A stretch of 64,000 bases of DNA from Methanomassiliicoccus sp. (GCA_018262895.1 JADFDJ010000007.1:79648-143647), one strand, 5' to 3'; shown: positions 6,888 through 15,258, numbered from the stretch's first letter. The notes: generated by a model not told the origin, from the letters alone. A program made the numbers and translations.

Positions 6888-7415
6888 GTGATCCTCTCCA
6901 TCACCGGCACTCCCGGGACAGGCAAGAGCAGCGTGGGAGCTTCTCTCGCGGGCAAAGGCCGCACGGTGGTGGAGCTGGGCGATCTTGTCAGGGAGCACGG
7001 TCTCTACGCTGGCATGGATGAGGAGAGAGGAAGCCTGGAGGTGGACCCTGAAGAACTCGCGGAGCGGGTACCATCCCTGCTGCCGGACGGGGATGTTATG
7101 CTCATCGGCCACCTCTCCCACTGTGTCGATGCCGACCTTATCGTGGTCCTCAGATGCCGCCCCTCCGTCCTCAGGAAGAGGCTGGAGACAAGGGGTTGGG
7201 CCCCTGCCAAGGTGCAGGAGAACGTTGAAGCGGAGGCTCTTGACGTCATCCTGGTGGAGGCAGTGGAATCCGGCCATGAGACGCTGGAGGTGGACACCAC
7301 CGAGATGACCACGGCGCAGGTCGTCGCTTCCATCGAGGAGATCCTGGCCGGAGAAAGGAAAAAGTACGAGGTCGGTCATGTGGACTGGAGCCAGGAGGTC
7401 ATGGGATGGTACTAG
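6888..7415 (+). CDS. Adenylate kinase-like NMP kinase (Fap7/COG1936 family)
   Basis: P-loop nucleoside monophosphate kinase related to Fap7/hCINAP, which act in ribosome maturation and have adenylate kinase activity. From GTG 6888 (175 residues) it starts ILSITGTPGTGKSSVG, with the Walker A loop at residues 6-14. VELGDLV, DGDVMLIGHLSHCVDADLIVVLRC (strand plus hydrophobic core) and the LID-like RLETRGWAPAKVQENVEAEALD follow. The family name is secure; adenylate kinase is in vitro knowledge of relatives. GTG 6888 is preferred because a TATA-like run ends about 25 bases before it; ATG 6849 is possible. It overlaps the next gene by 10 bases. Confidence 0.85.
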   Translation: MILSITGTPGTGKSSVGASLAGKGRTVVELGDLVREHGLYAGMDEERGSLEVDPEELAERVPSLLPDGDVMLIGHLSHCVDADLIVVLRCRPSVLRKRLETRGWAPAKVQENVEAEALDVILVEAVESGHETLEVDTTEMTTAQVVASIEEILAGERKKYEVGHVDWSQEVMGWY

Positions 7416-8086
7416 ACTCGAAGCGTGACAGCGTGGAGTTCATCATAACGCCTGTCGCCAAGGCGATGTCCCGTTTCGATCCCAACACCATCTCCTGGGC
7501 CTCCTTCGTCATGGCGTGGGTGGCTGGCATCCTGCTGTTCTTCAGCCCTTACAGCTGGGAGCTTTTGCTCCCCTTGTCGGCCGTGGCCGTGCTGGTGAGC
7601 GGCTTCCTCGACGCCATCGACGGCAAGGTCGCACGTCTGACCGGCAAGGCCTCGAAGCAGGGGGATGTGCTGGACCACATCCTGGACCGCTACTCCGACG
7701 TCGTGATGATAGGGGCAGTGGCCGTGTCAGCGTGGTGCAACCCCTACATCGGGATCATGGCCATCATCGGTGTCCTGCTGACCAGCTACATGGGCACCCA
7801 GTCCCAGGCGATCGGGGCGGGGAGATTGTACGCTGGGCTCCTTGGGAGGGCGGACCGGGTGGTGCTGCTGACGGCGGCCGCGCTCCTGCAGTTAGTTTTC
7901 ATGCTGACGCTTCCTGGCACCCTCGGGGCAGGTGATCCCACCCCCTACTACCAGTACGGCTTCCTGGAGATCACCGGTTCCATAAGCCTGTCCGCCTTCG
8001 AGCTGGTCATGCTGTGGTTTGCGGTCGTGGGCAACATCACCGCGGTTCAGCGGGCGGTGACGATCTGGAATCGATTGAAGGAGTAG
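7406..8086 (+). CDS. CDP-alcohol phosphatidyltransferase (archaeal lipid head-group synthesis)
   Basis: Integral membrane enzyme of 226 residues that joins a CDP-activated lipid or alcohol to a second alcohol. The full family signature DAIDGKVARLTG...GDVLDHILD (D-x2-DG-x2-AR-x8-G-x3-D-x3-D) is at residues 69-95. There are about six hydrophobic segments. Archaeal members include archaetidylinositol phosphate synthase; the exact head group cannot be read from sequence. It is translationally coupled to the upstream kinase. Its last 50 bases overlap the convergent priL gene. Confidence 0.88.
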   Translation: MVLDSKRDSVEFIITPVAKAMSRFDPNTISWASFVMAWVAGILLFFSPYSWELLLPLSAVAVLVSGFLDAIDGKVARLTGKASKQGDVLDHILDRYSDVVMIGAVAVSAWCNPYIGIMAIIGVLLTSYMGTQSQAIGAGRLYAGLLGRADRVVLLTAAALLQLVFMLTLPGTLGAGDPTPYYQYGFLEITGSISLSAFELVMLWFAVVGNITAVQRAVTIWNRLKE

Positions 8087-9128
8087 GCACATTCTCGCCC
8101 TTCGCCCCTCTTCGCGGCAGGTTCTTGATGCGGTAGTAGCTCAGAGGGTGCCTCACATTGGCCTTGGGGTTCGTGCACAGACTGTCCGGCTCATAGCATA
8201 TGCCGTAGCTCTTCATGGTGGCGCACTCCGGCGGCGTGTACTCCGTTCCAGATGTCTGGCCGGTGATGTGGTCCACCTGGTACTTCGTCTTGCCCTGATC
8301 GAAGTCGGGGGATGTGGCGTACAATGCCAGGATATCGTCCGAGGACAGTCCGATGTGGTGCAGGAAGGCCGTCAGGGCGAAGCGGCCCAGGTGGGGTATG
8401 TTCTCTCCGGCCTGCGCCATTCCTATCAGGTGGTTGATGCAGGGCGGAAAGTTCTCCACGCTTATCTTGCCGAAGTCCTCGGCCTTGAACTGTTCCCTCT
8501 TCACGGCGGTCCGGACCTTCAGCTCCTGCAGGTCTGCGCCCAGGGCAGTGGTGATGAACGTGTCCACCGGCAGAGGCAGCTCCTCCTCGATGCGGTCCTG
8601 GAGCGCCTGCTGGAGCACCCTGGCCAATTTCACCTGGCTCATGGCGACCTGACCTTCCTTCACCTCCGTGTTGATGAGCTTCCACTCCTTACTACGCATT
8701 CGTGACGTGTACCGCAGGTAGTCGGAGAAGTGCATCCTGATCTCGCCCCCCTCGGTGTTGAGCCTGACCCCTAGCTGGAAGGCGACCTCCTCCACGACCT
8801 CCATACTCTCCCTCTCCAGCCTCGCGTCCATGGCCACTCCCTCCGCGAGGGCGTAGCGCTTGGTGAGGAACCTGTCGTTGACGCCGGACACGAACATCCT
8901 GGCAACCGGATACGAAAGGATCTCCTCCAGCATGTCCTCCTCGGTGCCCATGGGACGGAGGCCGATCACTCCCTCCTCCAGGGCGTCGAGGACCCTCGCC
9001 TTACCGCGCGCCCGGGCCTGCCGGTAGGCCTCGTGGGTCAGAAGGTCCTCCAGGGTCACTCCCCGGTCCCTCACATGCTCGGCCGCATCCTTGAGGAACG
9101 GGTACCTAGCGTAGTGAAGGACATCCAT
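8037..9128 (-). CDS. priL: DNA primase large subunit PriL
   Basis: Non-catalytic partner of the archaeal/eukaryotic-type primase, needed for initiation and primer length control. The 363 residues contain four conserved Cys of the C-terminal iron-sulfur domain: one in NFPPCINHL (around residue 229), two in PPECATMKSYGIC and one in DSLCTNP. The FALTAFLHHIGLS segment is also typical. PriS is not in the window. A basic, proline/serine-rich tail of about 20 residues lies within the overlap with the CDP-alcohol transferase gene. The TATA-like AAATATTT about 27-33 bases before the ATG suggests a leaderless transcript. Confidence 0.93.
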   Translation of the reverse strand: MDVLHYARYPFLKDAAEHVRDRGVTLEDLLTHEAYRQARARGKARVLDALEEGVIGLRPMGTEEDMLEEILSYPVARMFVSGVNDRFLTKRYALAEGVAMDARLERESMEVVEEVAFQLGVRLNTEGGEIRMHFSDYLRYTSRMRSKEWKLINTEVKEGQVAMSQVKLARVLQQALQDRIEEELPLPVDTFITTALGADLQELKVRTAVKREQFKAEDFGKISVENFPPCINHLIGMAQAGENIPHLGRFALTAFLHHIGLSSDDILALYATSPDFDQGKTKYQVDHITGQTSGTEYTPPECATMKSYGICYEPDSLCTNPKANVRHPLSYYRIKNLPRRGAKGENVPTPSIDSRSSPPAEPR

Positions 9129-9173
9129 CGCTTTTGGTCAGGGGGTGCGGGGATAAATATTTTCAGAATTCTA

Positions 9174-10793
9174 TTACGCCCCGAAGCTCAAGAGGCCGGA
9201 TATGGAGGACGCCACCGCCGCATCGTCAAGGGCCGCCACCAGGTCCGCCTCCCCCCTCAAAGGGCGCCTGCGGAACAGGCGCATCGCCCTCTTCCTTCCC
9301 ACCCCCGGCAAGGCCTCGAGGGCCTTCAGGGGGCAGCTGTTGATGTTCAACGGATGTTCTATCGCCGTGATGCTCCTGAACCCCCAGTCGATCACCGCAA
9401 CGTCCACGAACCTGCCCAGCTCCACAGGATAGGGGATCCCTATCAGAATGGGATAGCTGCCGATCTGGCGGCCGAAGGTGGTGTTGCCGTCCCTCAGCTC
9501 GGTGTAAACGTTCCTCAGGACCCTGCCCTGGGGCACCATCCTTCGCAGCATCGGTAGATCGATCTCCCGGCGCACCATCTCCTTGAAGCGAACGAAATCG
9601 GAGTGGTCCACGGTACGAGGGAAGGTCCTGCGAACGGGGATCACCTGGCGGACGTTGATGCGCCGCAGGAGCAGGCCTTCGGCGAGCACCGTTCTCAACA
9701 GCTCCTCGTTCATCCGCAAGCTGTCCCTGGTCTCCCCCTCAAGGCCGACAATGAAGTTCAGGCCCGGCAGGAGCTCAGGAAGGCCGGTGGCCCCTACGAT
9801 ACCTCCGATGCGGTTTATGATGCGGATCGCTTCAAGTGCCTGCTCGGAAGTGGAGTTCAGGTTGTTGGCCTTCGCCACCGCGGGATCGGCGCTCTCCAAG
9901 CCCAGCGCCAGCACGTTGCCGCTGGTGCAATGGCGCACCAGAGACCTCAGGACCGCCTCCGCCTCCTGGGGGTAAGTGCCCACCACTGCAGGATTGGCAT
10001 TGTCCACGTGAAGTACATCGAAGTTGAGAGAGGACACGCCGGAGAACAGATCCTCCACGGCCCTGGGATCAGGCCGGGGCGGGTCACCGGCCGTGAGATC
10101 CGCCTTGTATGAAAGGATGCACGTCTGCGCCCCCAGCCTTAGGTTGGTTACCCCCAGCTCGCGGAGCCTTCGGCACTCAGCAATGACATCGACCTGGTCC
10201 CGGAAGGTGGGAGCCCCCTTTAGCGGCTCGATGCAGAACGAGCAGCCTCCTGAGAGGTATCGGACGCATCCCCTGAAGGTCTCCACCTCCGCGATCAAGG
10301 GCTGAGGGTGGTCAGGGTGAGAGAGCACGGCGTCCGCCCCCGACAGCAGCCAAGTGTTCCACTCCTCCATGGTCCTCCACCTTTCCCCGCTCCCTGTACC
10401 TGACAGGAGGTCGTGGACCATGGCTGCCGCATCTAAATGGGCGAAGTTATGGAACATGCCCTGGTATCTAGCGTCCGAGGCCGCCGGACCTCCCAGCACC
10501 GTGACCCCCGGCAGTATGTTGGACAGCTCCTCTATCTCCCTCCCGGACGCGGGCATGGCCCTAAGATACTTGCCGGGAACGGCGGAGCCGGCGATGATGA
10601 GGCTGAGGTCGGTCCTGGGCAGCGTGACCCCCCGGCGCCACTGCTCGACGGTCAAGTATGTTGCCTCCGCCCCCGCCTCCCGCGCCGCCCCAAAGGCGGC
10701 CCTGATCTGCGGCGAGATGTATGGGGGGACCCCAAGGCAGGCAGGCTCGTCCACAAAGCCGTCGATTATCAGCGCCTTCCGGACCTTGGCCAT
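9174..10793 (-). CDS. Radical SAM protein with C-terminal helix-hairpin-helix (COG1031-like)
   Basis: Large archaeal radical SAM enzyme (539 residues). The N-terminal about 160 residues resemble a B12-binding-type fold without an obvious DxHxxG motif. The cluster motif is CVRYLSGGCSFC (residues about 175-186), a Cx7CxxC spacing instead of the usual Cx3CxxC. TIM-barrel strands NLRLGAQ, VLHVDNANP and ALGLESADP follow. The end carries PLKALEALPGVGRKRAMRLFRRRP, a helix-hairpin-helix. The reaction is unknown; the HhH hints at a nucleic-acid substrate. A TATA box (TGATATAC, 10815-10824) sits 25 bases before the ATG. Confidence 0.85.
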   Translation of the reverse strand: MAKVRKALIIDGFVDEPACLGVPPYISPQIRAAFGAAREAGAEATYLTVEQWRRGVTLPRTDLSLIIAGSAVPGKYLRAMPASGREIEELSNILPGVTVLGGPAASDARYQGMFHNFAHLDAAAMVHDLLSGTGSGERWRTMEEWNTWLLSGADAVLSHPDHPQPLIAEVETFRGCVRYLSGGCSFCIEPLKGAPTFRDQVDVIAECRRLRELGVTNLRLGAQTCILSYKADLTAGDPPRPDPRAVEDLFSGVSSLNFDVLHVDNANPAVVGTYPQEAEAVLRSLVRHCTSGNVLALGLESADPAVAKANNLNSTSEQALEAIRIINRIGGIVGATGLPELLPGLNFIVGLEGETRDSLRMNEELLRTVLAEGLLLRRINVRQVIPVRRTFPRTVDHSDFVRFKEMVRREIDLPMLRRMVPQGRVLRNVYTELRDGNTTFGRQIGSYPILIGIPYPVELGRFVDVAVIDWGFRSITAIEHPLNINSCPLKALEALPGVGRKRAMRLFRRRPLRGEADLVAALDDAAVASSISGLLSFGA

Positions 10794-10814
10794 AGACCGA
10801 AGTAAGAGTGGTGG

Positions 10815-10992
10815 TGTATATCAATTAGGCCCTTGTGACCACCCGTGCGTCCGCTTTTACGCCTTCCAGGGATCGTCCGTTCGCTATGAAGGGCAGGATT
10901 CCAATATCTTATACGATAATCGTACAGGCTAGCGCTAGAACGAGCGAGAAAGGAACGGTTCACGGTCAAATCCCTGCTAATCCTTATATAAT
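10815..10992. promoter_or_regulatory. Divergent promoter region with two palindromes
   Basis: The 264 bases between the radical SAM and malic enzyme genes contain a minus-strand TATA (10815-10824) and a plus-strand TATA, TTATATAAT (10984-10992), giving malic enzyme a leader of about 45 nt. Two short palindromes lie between: ACGATAATCGT (10913-10923) and CTAGCGCTAG (10929-10938). They may be regulator sites. No gene is seen. Confidence 0.45.
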
Positions 10993-11057
10993 ATGATGTA
11001 AGATTTCGAGACACCCGGGCCCTGAAAACAGATCCAAACCCGGCGGAGTCGTTTCTC

Positions 11058-12404
11058 ATGACTATGGATAATAAGACCGAGGAGGAGATGCTGAAGAAAG
11101 CGTACGAGCCGGCCAGGCTGGCAATGAAATACCACCCGTTCTACGAGGGTAAGATCGAGGTAACCGCCAAGTGCCCGGTCAAGAGCTTTCAGGATTTCGC
11201 CATCTGGTACACCCCCGGCGTAGCCGAGCCCTGCAAGGACATCAAGGCCCACCCCGAGAGAGTGTACGACCACACCTCCAAAGGCAACATGGTGGCGGTC
11301 GTGTCCGATGGCACCAGGGTCCTCGGTCTGGGGGATATCGGGCCCGAGGCAGGCCTGCCGGTGATGGAGGGCAAGGCCCTGCTGTTCAAGTACCTGGGGG
11401 GCGTGGACGCCGTCCCCATATGCTTGGACACGAAGGACCCTGAGGAGATCATCAAGACCGTCAAGTACCTGGCCCCCTCCTTCGGAGGCATCAACCTCGA
11501 GGACATCGAGAACCCGAAGTGCTTCGAGATCCTGGACCGTCTCCGAGCGGAGATGGACATCCCGGTATGGCATGACGACCAACAGGGGACCGCCACCATC
11601 GAGACCGCGGGAGCTATCAACGCTCACAAGCTCGTGGGAAAAAAGATCGGGGAGTCGAAGGTCGCCATGATAGGGGCGGGCGCGGCCAACATCGCCATCG
11701 CCAGGGTGATGGTGTCCGCGGGCTTCAACATCAAGAACATAGTAATGGTGGACAGCAAGGGGACGTTGCATCAGGGAAGGACCGATATCGACGATTCGTA
11801 CAAGGAGAAGTGGTTCATGTGCACGCACTCCAACGCCGAGAACATCGTCGGCGGGGGCAAGGAGGCGATGAAGGGCGCGGACATCGTGGTGGCCGCATCC
11901 AAGCCCGGCCCGGGTACCATCCTCAAGGAATGGGTCCAGGGCATGGCCGATGATTCCATCGTGTTCGCCACCGCCAACCCCATACCGGAGATATGGCCGT
12001 GGGAGGCCAAGGAGGCGGGTGCCCGCATCATCGCTACTGGTCGCTCCGACTTCCCCAACCAGGTCAACAACTCCCTGGGCTTCCCGGGCATATTCCGAGG
12101 AGCGCTGGACGTGAGGGCCAGGACCATCACCGACGAGATGTGCATCGCTGCGGCCATGGAGATCGCCAAGACAGCAGAGGATAGGGGCCTGACGGAGACC
12201 CACATCGTGCCCACGATGGACGAGTGGGAGGTGTTCCCCCGGGAGGCCGTCGCCGTAGGAATGAAGGCCATAGAGACCGGTGTGGCCCGCACCAAGATGA
12301 GCAGGGACGAGCTGATGCACCGTGCCGAGACCGCCATCAAGCGGGCCCGCGGCGAGACCCAGCTGCTCATGGACTCCGGATACATCCGCGACTTCCCTGA
12401 GTAA
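11058..12404 (+). CDS. Malic enzyme (NAD(P)-dependent malate dehydrogenase, decarboxylating)
   Basis: Interconverts malate and pyruvate plus CO2, producing NAD(P)H. The 448 residues match the short prokaryotic form. WYTPGVAEPC carries the catalytic Tyr (about residue 50), MEGKALLFKYLGGVDAVPI the catalytic Lys, EDIENPKCF and WHDDQQGTA the metal site, and GAGAANIAIARV the dinucleotide-binding loop near residue 217. ATANPIPEIWP and NQVNNSLGFPGIFRGALD close the active site. Cofactor preference is not readable. It appears monocistronic, although the PPC gene follows 40 bases later with its own TATA-like CCTTTATCTA. Confidence 0.95.
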   Translation: MTMDNKTEEEMLKKAYEPARLAMKYHPFYEGKIEVTAKCPVKSFQDFAIWYTPGVAEPCKDIKAHPERVYDHTSKGNMVAVVSDGTRVLGLGDIGPEAGLPVMEGKALLFKYLGGVDAVPICLDTKDPEEIIKTVKYLAPSFGGINLEDIENPKCFEILDRLRAEMDIPVWHDDQQGTATIETAGAINAHKLVGKKIGESKVAMIGAGAANIAIARVMVSAGFNIKNIVMVDSKGTLHQGRTDIDDSYKEKWFMCTHSNAENIVGGGKEAMKGADIVVAASKPGPGTILKEWVQGMADDSIVFATANPIPEIWPWEAKEAGARIIATGRSDFPNQVNNSLGFPGIFRGALDVRARTITDEMCIAAAMEIAKTAEDRGLTETHIVPTMDEWEVFPREAVAVGMKAIETGVARTKMSRDELMHRAETAIKRARGETQLLMDSGYIRDFPE

Positions 12405-12444
12405 ACCTTTTTCTCCTTTCCCTTTATCTATCATCTGGATTCGT

Positions 12445-12888
12445 ATGAGGTATACCGAGGCACGGCCGGGCAGGATATTCGTCATCAGGCTTGAACAAGG
12501 CGAAGTGGTGCACGAGGTCCTTGAGAGGTTCGCCGAGGACAAGGGCGTAAAGGCCGCCGCCCTCATAGTGGTCGGGGCCGCAGATAAGGACAGCAAGCTC
12601 GTGGTCGGTCCCCAGGATGGCGATGCCCGCCCGGTGAGACCTTTGGGTTATACGCTCCCGGACGTGCATGAGATGACCGGTTCCGGCACACTGTTCCCCA
12701 ACGAGGAGGGCCGCATGATGCTCCATGTACACGCCGCCTTCGGGAGGGATGGCAGGGCCACCATGGGATGTATCCGCCGCGGCGTGGTGGTGTGGCAGAT
12801 ACTGGAGGTAATCATGATAGAGCTCCTGGGCATCGATGCAGTAAGAAAAAGGGACGCCCCCACCGGCTTCGAGATGCTTGAACCGTGA
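12445..12888 (+). CDS. PPC/DUF296-domain protein
   Basis: A 147-residue single-domain protein of the plants-and-prokaryotes-conserved family, usually trimeric and in some cases DNA-binding or metal-binding. Features are RIFVIRLEQGEVVHEVLERF at the start, AALIVVGAADK, a LHVHAAFGRDG segment with a His pair, and MGCIRRGVVVWQILEVIMIEL at the C terminus. The start ATG 12445 is chosen because the track's longer ORF (12322) runs inside malic enzyme. The role is unknown. Confidence 0.82.
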   Translation: MRYTEARPGRIFVIRLEQGEVVHEVLERFAEDKGVKAAALIVVGAADKDSKLVVGPQDGDARPVRPLGYTLPDVHEMTGSGTLFPNEEGRMMLHVHAAFGRDGRATMGCIRRGVVVWQILEVIMIELLGIDAVRKRDAPTGFEMLEP

Positions 12889-12947
12889 GATGGGCATGCG
12901 ATGGCCAGGGCTACTGTTTTTAATAAAAAGCTAGCGATGAACGGAAC

Positions 12948-13676
12948 ATGAACCGCCTTGCTCAGGTCGCCCTTGTCCTTGTCGTCATCGCAGCCGTATT
13001 AGTTGCGGCCATCCTAACGTTGGCCGCCCCCCTCAAGCAGGACCGGGAATCTCTTTACCAGGTCGGGTCCCTTAACGACCTTGTGGAGGGCAAATACGAC
13101 GGCATCGCTTCCGTTGGCGACATCCTCTCGCAGGGCGATATCGGCCTGGGGACGTTCGATGGCCTGGACGGGGAAATGATGGTCCTGGACGGTAAGTGCT
13201 ACAAGGCACGGGCTGACGGTACTGTGCAGGTCATCAGCGCCGGCGAGACCACGCCCTTCGCGCAGGTCACCCGGTTTGATGTCGATAGCACCATCGACCT
13301 TCAGGGACACTTGAACCTGAGCGAGGTGGAAGGTCTGGTAGAGGCAGCCCTCCCCTCGTCCAGCTCTTTTTATCTCATCAAGATCACCGGGACCTTCGAC
13401 AACGTTACTGTACGATCCGTTCCCAAGCAGGCAGCTCCCTACCCTCCCCTGGCTGATGTCGTTGAGAACCAGACGGTGTTCGATCATGAAGGAATCGAAG
13501 GGACCCTGATCGGCCTGTGGAGCCCGTCCGACACCTCTGTCCTGAGCTCGACGGAGTTCCACTTCCACTTCCTGAGCAGCGACCGCACCAAGGGCGGCCA
13601 TGTGCTGGACTTGGACCTCACGGACCTCCGTGCGGAGTGGGACCTCACATCTCGGTACGTTGTCGACCTGGAGTGA
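12948..13676 (+). CDS. budA: Alpha-acetolactate decarboxylase with N-terminal membrane anchor
   Basis: Converts 2-acetolactate to acetoin. After a hydrophobic signal/anchor (residues 6-28) the sequence follows BudA: LYQVGSLNDLVEGKYDG, IGLGTFDGLDGEMMVLDG, TPFAQVTRF, FYLIKITGTFDNVTVRSVPKQ and FHFHFLSSDRTKGGHVLD. The two His of HFHF and the later His fit the zinc ligands; the conserved Glu is in DGEMMV. Length (242) is normal once the anchor is removed. Some bacterial homologues are exported, so an extracytoplasmic location is plausible. No acetolactate synthase is nearby. Confidence 0.9.
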   Translation: MNRLAQVALVLVVIAAVLVAAILTLAAPLKQDRESLYQVGSLNDLVEGKYDGIASVGDILSQGDIGLGTFDGLDGEMMVLDGKCYKARADGTVQVISAGETTPFAQVTRFDVDSTIDLQGHLNLSEVEGLVEAALPSSSSFYLIKITGTFDNVTVRSVPKQAAPYPPLADVVENQTVFDHEGIEGTLIGLWSPSDTSVLSSTEFHFHFLSSDRTKGGHVLDLDLTDLRAEWDLTSRYVVDLE

Positions 13677-13677
13677 T

Positions 13678-13712
13678 AAAAAAAGGACCGATCTCGGCGC
13701 CTCGGCGCCGAG
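13678..13712 (-). terminator. Hairpin and T-tract terminator of the EF-1beta unit
   Basis: A perfect 8-bp stem, CTCGGCGC/GCGCCGAG (13693-13712), with loop CTCG is followed on the minus strand, after nine bases, by TTTTTTT (13678-13684). It sits between convergent budA and EF-1beta genes and fits an end for the minus-strand transcript. Confidence 0.6.
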
Positions 13713-13719
13713 AGAGGTT

Positions 13720-13986
13720 TCAGATAAGGGTAACGGTGGTGTTCTCCACGCTCTGTATCTGGGGAACGGAACGCAGGGCCTCTTCCAGCTTCTCGATGAT
13801 GCCCGAGGTATCGTCCATGATGCATGTTATCTCGATGATCTTCAGGCCGAAGGCGAAGGGCTTGACGACAACATTGTTGATCGCCACGCCCTCGGGGATC
13901 GTACCAGGAATGGATTTGATAATGTCCTCGAGAGGTGCCTCTGGGCTTTCGGGGATCATGTTGTAGACTGCGGCCACCTTTCCCAT
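13720..13986 (-). CDS. ef1b: Elongation factor 1-beta (aEF-1beta)
   Basis: Guanine-nucleotide exchange factor for aEF-1alpha, 88 residues, the archaeal single-domain size. It begins GKVAAVYNMIPESPEAPLEDI and has the KPFAFGLKIIEITCIMDD core and the C-terminal QSVENTTVTLI. The track's longer ORF (to 14148) is a read-through of the upstream gene in another frame; ATG 13986 is the true start. It lies 8 bases after a zinc-ribbon gene in the same direction. Confidence 0.95.
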   Translation of the reverse strand: MGKVAAVYNMIPESPEAPLEDIIKSIPGTIPEGVAINNVVVKPFAFGLKIIEITCIMDDTSGIIEKLEEALRSVPQIQSVENTTVTLI

Positions 13987-13994
13987 GTTATCAC

Positions 13995-14165
13995 CTAAGG
14001 ACCGGTGAACCCGCACTTGGTGCAGGTGTAAGTGATGCTCTGGTCCCTGCACTGGGGGCAGCGGCCGATCTCGACCACACCGCACTCGGGGCACTTGAAG
14101 AACGTCATACCGTCGTTCTTGCCCAGCCTTACTCCGCATGAGCTGCAAATCTTCTCGGACTCCAT
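13995..14165 (-). CDS. Zinc-ribbon microprotein (56 aa)
   Basis: Too short for the ORF track. The minus strand from ATG 14165 encodes 56 residues with four CxxC knuckles: CSSC, CPEC, CPQC and CTKC, i.e. two zinc-ribbon halves. It ends GFTGP, 8 bases before EF-1beta. Small archaeal proteins of this kind are known, and proximity to EF-1beta points to translation. The cysteine spacing makes a chance ORF very unlikely. Confidence 0.88.
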   Translation of the reverse strand: MESEKICSSCGVRLGKNDGMTFFKCPECGVVEIGRCPQCRDQSITYTCTKCGFTGP

Positions 14166-14226
14166 GATATTCACCGGATTTGAGCCGAGAGAGTTTTCTC
14201 CTTGTATATAAGGCCTTGCTGCCGCC

Positions 14227-15249
14227 TCAGAACCAGCCCTTGCGCCTGAATATCAGCAGCATGAGGATGGCCAGCACCAACATTATGACCAGTACCGCAG
14301 GATAGGAGTATGGGCTGCTGAGCTCTGGCATGTGGACGAAGTTCATACCGTACAGGCCGACAATGAACGTCAGGGGCGCGAATATTACAGATATGAGGGT
14401 CAGCACCTTCACTATCTTGTTCAGCTGATTGCTCACCATGCTCTGATACATGTCGAGCATCTCTGAGACCATGTCCCTGTGGGTATCCACGGTGTCCATG
14501 AGCTCGATGGTGTGCTCATATGCGTCGCGGTAGTAGGGGGCGGTGTAGGCATCGACCAGGTCGGACTGCCCCTTCACCAGAGCGTTGATGATCTCCCGTA
14601 GCGGCCATATTGCCTTACGGACCTTTATCAACGCCCGCCGTAGGCCCTGCACGTTCGCCAGCGCCTCCGTGCCGCTGTCATTCAGGATGCTGTCCTGAGC
14701 GTCCTCGATGAGGTCCCCCATCTCCTCCGAGATGGAAAAATAATCATCGATGACCGAATCGATGATGTCGTAAAGGAGGTAGTCCGTGCCCATGCTCCTG
14801 ATCTCATTGTGCTCATTGCCCAGGGCATCCATGGTCTTGTCCATCCTAACGCCTGGCGGCACTATGGTGATCAGGAAGCCCTTGCCCAGGAGACACACGG
14901 CACGCTCCTCATTCACCTCCAGGCCTTCCAAAAATAGCAACCTCCAGGTCAGGAAGATGACCCCCTGAAGGTCCATCAGCTTTGGCCGGCTGGGCCCCTC
15001 CTCGGCTATCTCATCGATCACCAATGGATGAAGCCCACCCCATTTCCGGAGCACCATCAGCTCGTCCATGTCGAGCTTGCCCTGGACCACGATCCAGGTT
15101 ACCCTCCGTCGGCCTATCCATTCCAGGGCAAATTTCATGTCGGTCGCGGCGCTCTTCTCGACAGCGGTGCTGTCATAGCTGACCACTGTGATCTTCGCTC
15201 CACGCCTCTTATGGGACGGTTCCTGCTCCAGCGGGGTCATGGGGTCCAT
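14227..15249 (-). CDS. corA: CorA-family magnesium/divalent cation transporter
   Basis: Pentameric Mg2+ channel, 340 residues. The long cytoplasmic N-terminal domain includes the helical stalk (SISEEMGDLIEDAQDSI, RRALIKVRKAIWPLREI). The C terminus has two membrane segments with the signature YGMNF (the GMN selectivity motif) between them and a short basic tail. It is likely transcribed with the phosphoesterase gene upstream, 9 bases away. Confidence 0.94.
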   Translation of the reverse strand: MDPMTPLEQEPSHKRRGAKITVVSYDSTAVEKSAATDMKFALEWIGRRRVTWIVVQGKLDMDELMVLRKWGGLHPLVIDEIAEEGPSRPKLMDLQGVIFLTWRLLFLEGLEVNEERAVCLLGKGFLITIVPPGVRMDKTMDALGNEHNEIRSMGTDYLLYDIIDSVIDDYFSISEEMGDLIEDAQDSILNDSGTEALANVQGLRRALIKVRKAIWPLREIINALVKGQSDLVDAYTAPYYRDAYEHTIELMDTVDTHRDMVSEMLDMYQSMVSNQLNKIVKVLTLISVIFAPLTFIVGLYGMNFVHMPELSSPYSYPAVLVIMLVLAILMLLIFRRKGWF

Positions 15250-15258
15250 GGTATGGCC

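Noticed and set aside
6661-6891. 76-aa ORF before the NMP kinase
   Set aside because: Covers promoter-like sequence, no homology pattern, overlaps the kinase start in another frame.
10977-12596. 539-aa minus-strand ORF opposite malic enzyme
   Set aside because: Antisense shadow; the plus strand encodes an unmistakable malic enzyme.
12424-12897. 157-aa minus-strand ORF opposite the PPC-domain gene
   Set aside because: His/Gly-rich shadow without family features.
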